A stretch of DNA of 64,000 nucleotides. Source: Streptomyces sp. NBC_01408. Its GTDB lineage: Bacteria; Actinomycetota; Actinomycetes; Streptomycetales; Streptomycetaceae. Where the stretch lies: the NCBI RefSeq assembly GCF_026340255.1, contig NZ_JAPEPJ010000003.1, positions 124,001 through 188,000 on the forward strand, given 5' to 3'. Below the pieces are notes generated by a model that was not told where the DNA came from, made no database searches, and saw nothing but the letters and a program-made list of their open reading frames with translations. The position numbers and the translations under genes were made by a program. The stretch's first letter is position 1. Every line of letters begins with the position of its first letter. This document shows, piece after piece, positions 61,489-64,000 of this stretch.

Positions 61489-62510
61489 TGCTCTTTCAGC
61501 CATCCGACCCGCCGCAGCGCGCCGGGATAACCGCCGTCGGCAGCCAGCTGCCCGAGCAGGTCCTGTCCTCGCAGGACCTCCAGCGGGAGGTGGCCCGGCG
61601 CAGTGGCCTGACCCTGCCCGCGACCCTGCTGAAACAGGCCACCGGGATCGTCTCCCGCCGGGTCGCCGACGAGGGGGTGTACGCCTCCACGCTCGCCGTG
61701 GGCGCCGCCCGCCGGGCCCTGGACTCCGCCGGGCTGAACCCGCTCGACATCGACCTGCTCGTCTTCGCCTCCGCCTCCCGGGACATGGTCGAACCCGCCA
61801 CCGCGCACATCGTGCAGGCGGAGCTGGGCTCGCGGGCCCACGCCCTGGACGTCACCAACGCCTGCAACAGCTTCGTCAACGGGATCGACCTCGCCCGGTC
61901 CATGGTCCTGGCCGGACGGGCGCGGCGGGCCCTGGTGGTCACCGGGGAGACCCCGAGCCGGGCCGTGTGCAAGGACCCCGCCGACTTCGCGGAGTTCCGG
62001 CGCGGCTTCGCGGGCTACACCTTCGGGGACGCGGGGGCGGCCGTCGTCGTGGAGGCCGTGGAACGGGGCGGCGTCCTCCACGTGGACACCGAGACCCACT
62101 CGGAGCACTGGGAGGTCGGCGGCATCCCCGGCGGCGGGTCACGGCACCCGCGCGGGGACGCGTACACCTACTTCCGCGGCGACGGACACGAACTGCGGGG
62201 CGTCTTCGAGAAGGTGGGCACCGCCGTCATCGAGCGGACCCTGCACCGCACGGGCCTGGACTGGGACGGCTTCGCCAAGGTGCTGGTGCACCAGGTGACC
62301 GTGCCCTACCTGGAGCGGTTCGCGGAACTGACCGGGGTGCCCGCCGGAAAGCTGGTGGTGACCGTGCCCGAGCTCGGCAACATCGCGAGCGCGAGCATCG
62401 GGGTGCAGCTGGACCGGGTGTACGGGGAGCTGGCCCCGGGCGAACGGGTGCTGTTCGTGGGCCTCGGCGGCGGGATCAGCATCATGACCATGGTCTGGGA
62501 GAAGTCATGA
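61488..62510 (+). CDS. KAS III-like thiolase (FabH/OleA family)
   Basis: This 340-residue condensing enzyme has the Cys-His-Asn triad: DVTNACNSFVNGID (Cys126), VHQVTVPY (His268) and LGNIASAS (Asn298), plus the C-terminal GLGGGISIMTMVWEKS. It could be a FabH-like initiator or an OleA-like acyl-CoA:acyl-CoA head-to-head condenser. The partner acyl-adenylating enzyme downstream fits either an Ole-like or an unknown lipid pathway. ATG 61488 may be leaderless. An in-frame ATG at 61437 lies upstream of the -10 box. The stop overlaps the glycosyltransferase start (ATGA). Confidence 0.86.
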   Translation: MLFQPSDPPQRAGITAVGSQLPEQVLSSQDLQREVARRSGLTLPATLLKQATGIVSRRVADEGVYASTLAVGAARRALDSAGLNPLDIDLLVFASASRDMVEPATAHIVQAELGSRAHALDVTNACNSFVNGIDLARSMVLAGRARRALVVTGETPSRAVCKDPADFAEFRRGFAGYTFGDAGAAVVVEAVERGGVLHVDTETHSEHWEVGGIPGGGSRHPRGDAYTYFRGDGHELRGVFEKVGTAVIERTLHRTGLDWDGFAKVLVHQVTVPYLERFAELTGVPAGKLVVTVPELGNIASASIGVQLDRVYGELAPGERVLFVGLGGGISIMTMVWEKS

Positions 62511-63250
62511 GCACCAGCCTGTGGGTGGTCGTACCCGCGCACGAGGAGGAGGCCCGGCTGGCCGACACCCTGCGGGCGCTCGCCGCGCAGCGGGACCGGG
62601 ACTTCACGCTGCTGGTCGTCGACAACGCCTCGCGGGACGGCACGGCGGCGATCGCCCGCACGTTCGCGGCGCGGGCGCCCTTCCCCGTCGAGGTGATCGA
62701 GGAGCCGCAGAAGGGCGTCGGGTCCGCCGTGGACACCGGCTTCCGGTACGCCATCGACCGGGGCGCCGCCCTGCTCGCCCGCACCGACGCCGACTGCCTG
62801 CCCCGGCCCGGCTGGACCCGCGCCGCCCGGAGCGCCCTCACCCGCAGCCCGGGCCTGATCTGCGGCCGGATCACCGCCCGGCGCGACGAGCACGGCCCCC
62901 TCGGCCGGGCCGGGTTCGGCGTCCTGGTGGCCCTCGCCGCGCTCTTCGGACGGCTGCGGCCCGAACACGCCCGGCGCAACGGCTACCGGGCCCCGTACCG
63001 CATGCACGCCGGGAACAACATGGCCATCACCGCCGAGCTGTACCTGGCCGTCGGCGGCATGCCCCGCCGCCCCTCCCCCACCGACCGGCTCTTCCTCAAC
63101 GCCGTACGCCGCCACACCGACCGCATCACGCACTGCCGCGAGATGGTCGTGGAGAACTCGACGCGGCGCCTGCGGGCCTACGGCATCGCGGGCACCGCCC
63201 GCTGGTACCTGGACCAGGGCAGCGGCCGCCACGGAACGGACCCCCGCTGA
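62507..63250 (+). CDS. Family 2 glycosyltransferase
   Basis: This 247-residue GT2 enzyme (GT-A fold) shows VVVPAHEEEARLADTLRALA, VVDNASRDGTAAIARTF and the metal-binding DADCLPRPGW. There are no membrane helices apart from a hydrophobic VLVALAALFG. It is coupled to the KAS III gene by ATGA and to the ligase by TGATG, so the three act together. A sugar or sugar-phosphate transfer to a lipid made by its neighbours is the obvious guess. Confidence 0.86.
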   Translation: MSTSLWVVVPAHEEEARLADTLRALAAQRDRDFTLLVVDNASRDGTAAIARTFAARAPFPVEVIEEPQKGVGSAVDTGFRYAIDRGAALLARTDADCLPRPGWTRAARSALTRSPGLICGRITARRDEHGPLGRAGFGVLVALAALFGRLRPEHARRNGYRAPYRMHAGNNMAITAELYLAVGGMPRRPSPTDRLFLNAVRRHTDRITHCREMVVENSTRRLRAYGIAGTARWYLDQGSGRHGTDPR

Positions 63251-64000
63251 TGCTCGACCGCCTCGACCACGCGCTGCGCAGCCGCCCCGAGCGGCCCGCC
63301 GTCCTCACCGCCGCCCGCAGCGGCGCAGCCCGGGTCCGCGCCACCCGCGGCGAACTCGCCGAGCTGGGCGACGCGTACGCCGCCGCCCTGCACGCGCGCG
63401 GGCTGCGCGCCGGGGACACCGTGGGCGTCGCCGTACGCCCCGGCCCCCGGGCGCTGGCCGTACTGCTCGCCCTGTGGCGGCTCGGGCTGCGCGGGGCCGT
63501 GCTCGACCCCGGCGCGGGGCCCGACGTCCTGCGCGCCCGCCTCGCCCTGGCCCGGCCCTCGCTGGTCCTCGCCGATGCCACCGCCCAGGCGGTGGCGGGC
63601 TGGGCCCGGCCGCTGGCCCGGCGGGCCCGGCTCGCCCTGCCGGACCTGGCGGAACTGGGGCCGGTGGCCACCGTCGGACCGCGGCTGCCGGGCTGCGCGC
63701 CCGCGCTGGACCCGGCGGCGCCCCGGACGGGGGTTCCCGTACACGGCGACCACGACGGGGACGCGGTGATCGTCTTCACCTCCGGGACCACCTCCCTGCC
63801 GCGCGCCGTGGTCCACAGCCGGGCCGGCCTGGCCGCCGGCATGGCCACCGTCGCCGCCCTCTTCGACGCACGGCCCGACCGCCCGGTGCTCGGCGGCACC
63901 TTCTTCGTCCTGGTCCCCGCGCTCACCGGCGGCGCCCCGGTGGCCCTCCCGGCCCGCACCCCCCGGGTGCTGGCCCGCCAGCTGCACCGGCTGCGCCCGC
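63250..64000 (+). CDS. Acyl-adenylating enzyme (AMP-binding family), partial
   Basis: The first 250 residues of an ANL-family enzyme are present. The gene runs off the window. Seen: ALHARGLRAGDTVGVAVRPG, ALLALWRLGLRGAVLDPGAG, and the P-loop VIVFTSGTTSLPRAVVHS near residue 175, where the usual TSGTTGxPK has SLPR. This variant is also typical of OleC-like beta-lactone synthetases and fatty acid ligases, so either is possible. ATG 63250 overlaps the glycosyltransferase stop. Confidence 0.85.
   Translation, partial: MLDRLDHALRSRPERPAVLTAARSGAARVRATRGELAELGDAYAAALHARGLRAGDTVGVAVRPGPRALAVLLALWRLGLRGAVLDPGAGPDVLRARLALARPSLVLADATAQAVAGWARPLARRARLALPDLAELGPVATVGPRLPGCAPALDPAAPRTGVPVHGDHDGDAVIVFTSGTTSLPRAVVHSRAGLAAGMATVAALFDARPDRPVLGGTFFVLVPALTGGAPVALPARTPRVLARQLHRLRP

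Noticed and set aside
1..64000. CRISPR arrays, rRNA, known riboswitches and intact insertion sequences
   Set aside because: I found no regularly spaced repeats, rRNA segments, cobalamin- or SAM-type riboswitch cores, or complete transposase genes.

Overview
The window is chromosomal DNA from a Streptomyces or close relative. GC is very high with strong third-position GC, GTG and TTG starts are common, ATGA/TGATG gene overlaps are frequent, and the gene set is typical: an SRRHVDL-type sulfur leader peptide, AidB-like acyl-CoA dehydrogenase, GlgX/TreY/TreZ, a secreted LamG/ricin protein and a large Rhs polymorphic toxin. I cannot name the species.

Layout. 1-3.9 kb: acyl-CoA dehydrogenase, GAF-domain regulator, acetyltransferase. 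4.0-13.7 kb: one sulfur assimilation operon. A short Cys-ending leader peptide and an attenuator-like hairpin precede sulfite reductase, a zinc-ribbon protein, cysH, cysC, cysD, cysN, a sulfonate/sulfate-type ABC transporter and a sirohydrochlorin chelatase. The operon therefore encodes import, activation, reduction and the last step of siroheme supply. 13.8-20.9 kb: secreted metalloprotease with ricin repeats, ketopantoate-reductase-like and aldo/keto reductase genes, a SAP protein, a frameshifted fatty-acid-binding-protein-like gene, DUF1697, DinB and a macrolide glycosyltransferase. 20.9-25.1 kb: sugar ABC transporter and an APH-type kinase.

25.1-36.8 kb is the most unusual part. A 2433-aa secreted Rhs protein on the minus strand ends in a HINT domain and a nuclease-like toxin, followed 5 nt later by a candidate immunity gene. 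Further down the same strand are broken pieces of two more HINT/toxin cassettes, one with its own probable immunity gene. They are separated from the main Rhs gene by an island holding a GntR regulator, two small Cys-containing genes and a tyrosine integrase remnant. Base composition drops in the toxin and immunity stretches. A 1448-aa secreted LamG/ricin protein is divergent from rhs.

41.4-58.9 kb: MerR/Old Yellow Enzyme pair, DnaQ-like exonuclease, a HEPN-like protein divergent from glgX, an MFS exporter, treY and treZ (glycogen or maltodextrin to trehalose) separated by a carboxypeptidase, an acetyltransferase and an FHA protein, then an M24 peptidase, a LysR regulator, an amidotransferase-like protein and tRNA-His. 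59.1-64 kb: Tat-exported phospholipase C, then a translationally coupled operon of KAS III-like thiolase, family 2 glycosyltransferase and an acyl-adenylating enzyme that runs off the window. That last operon may make an unknown lipid.
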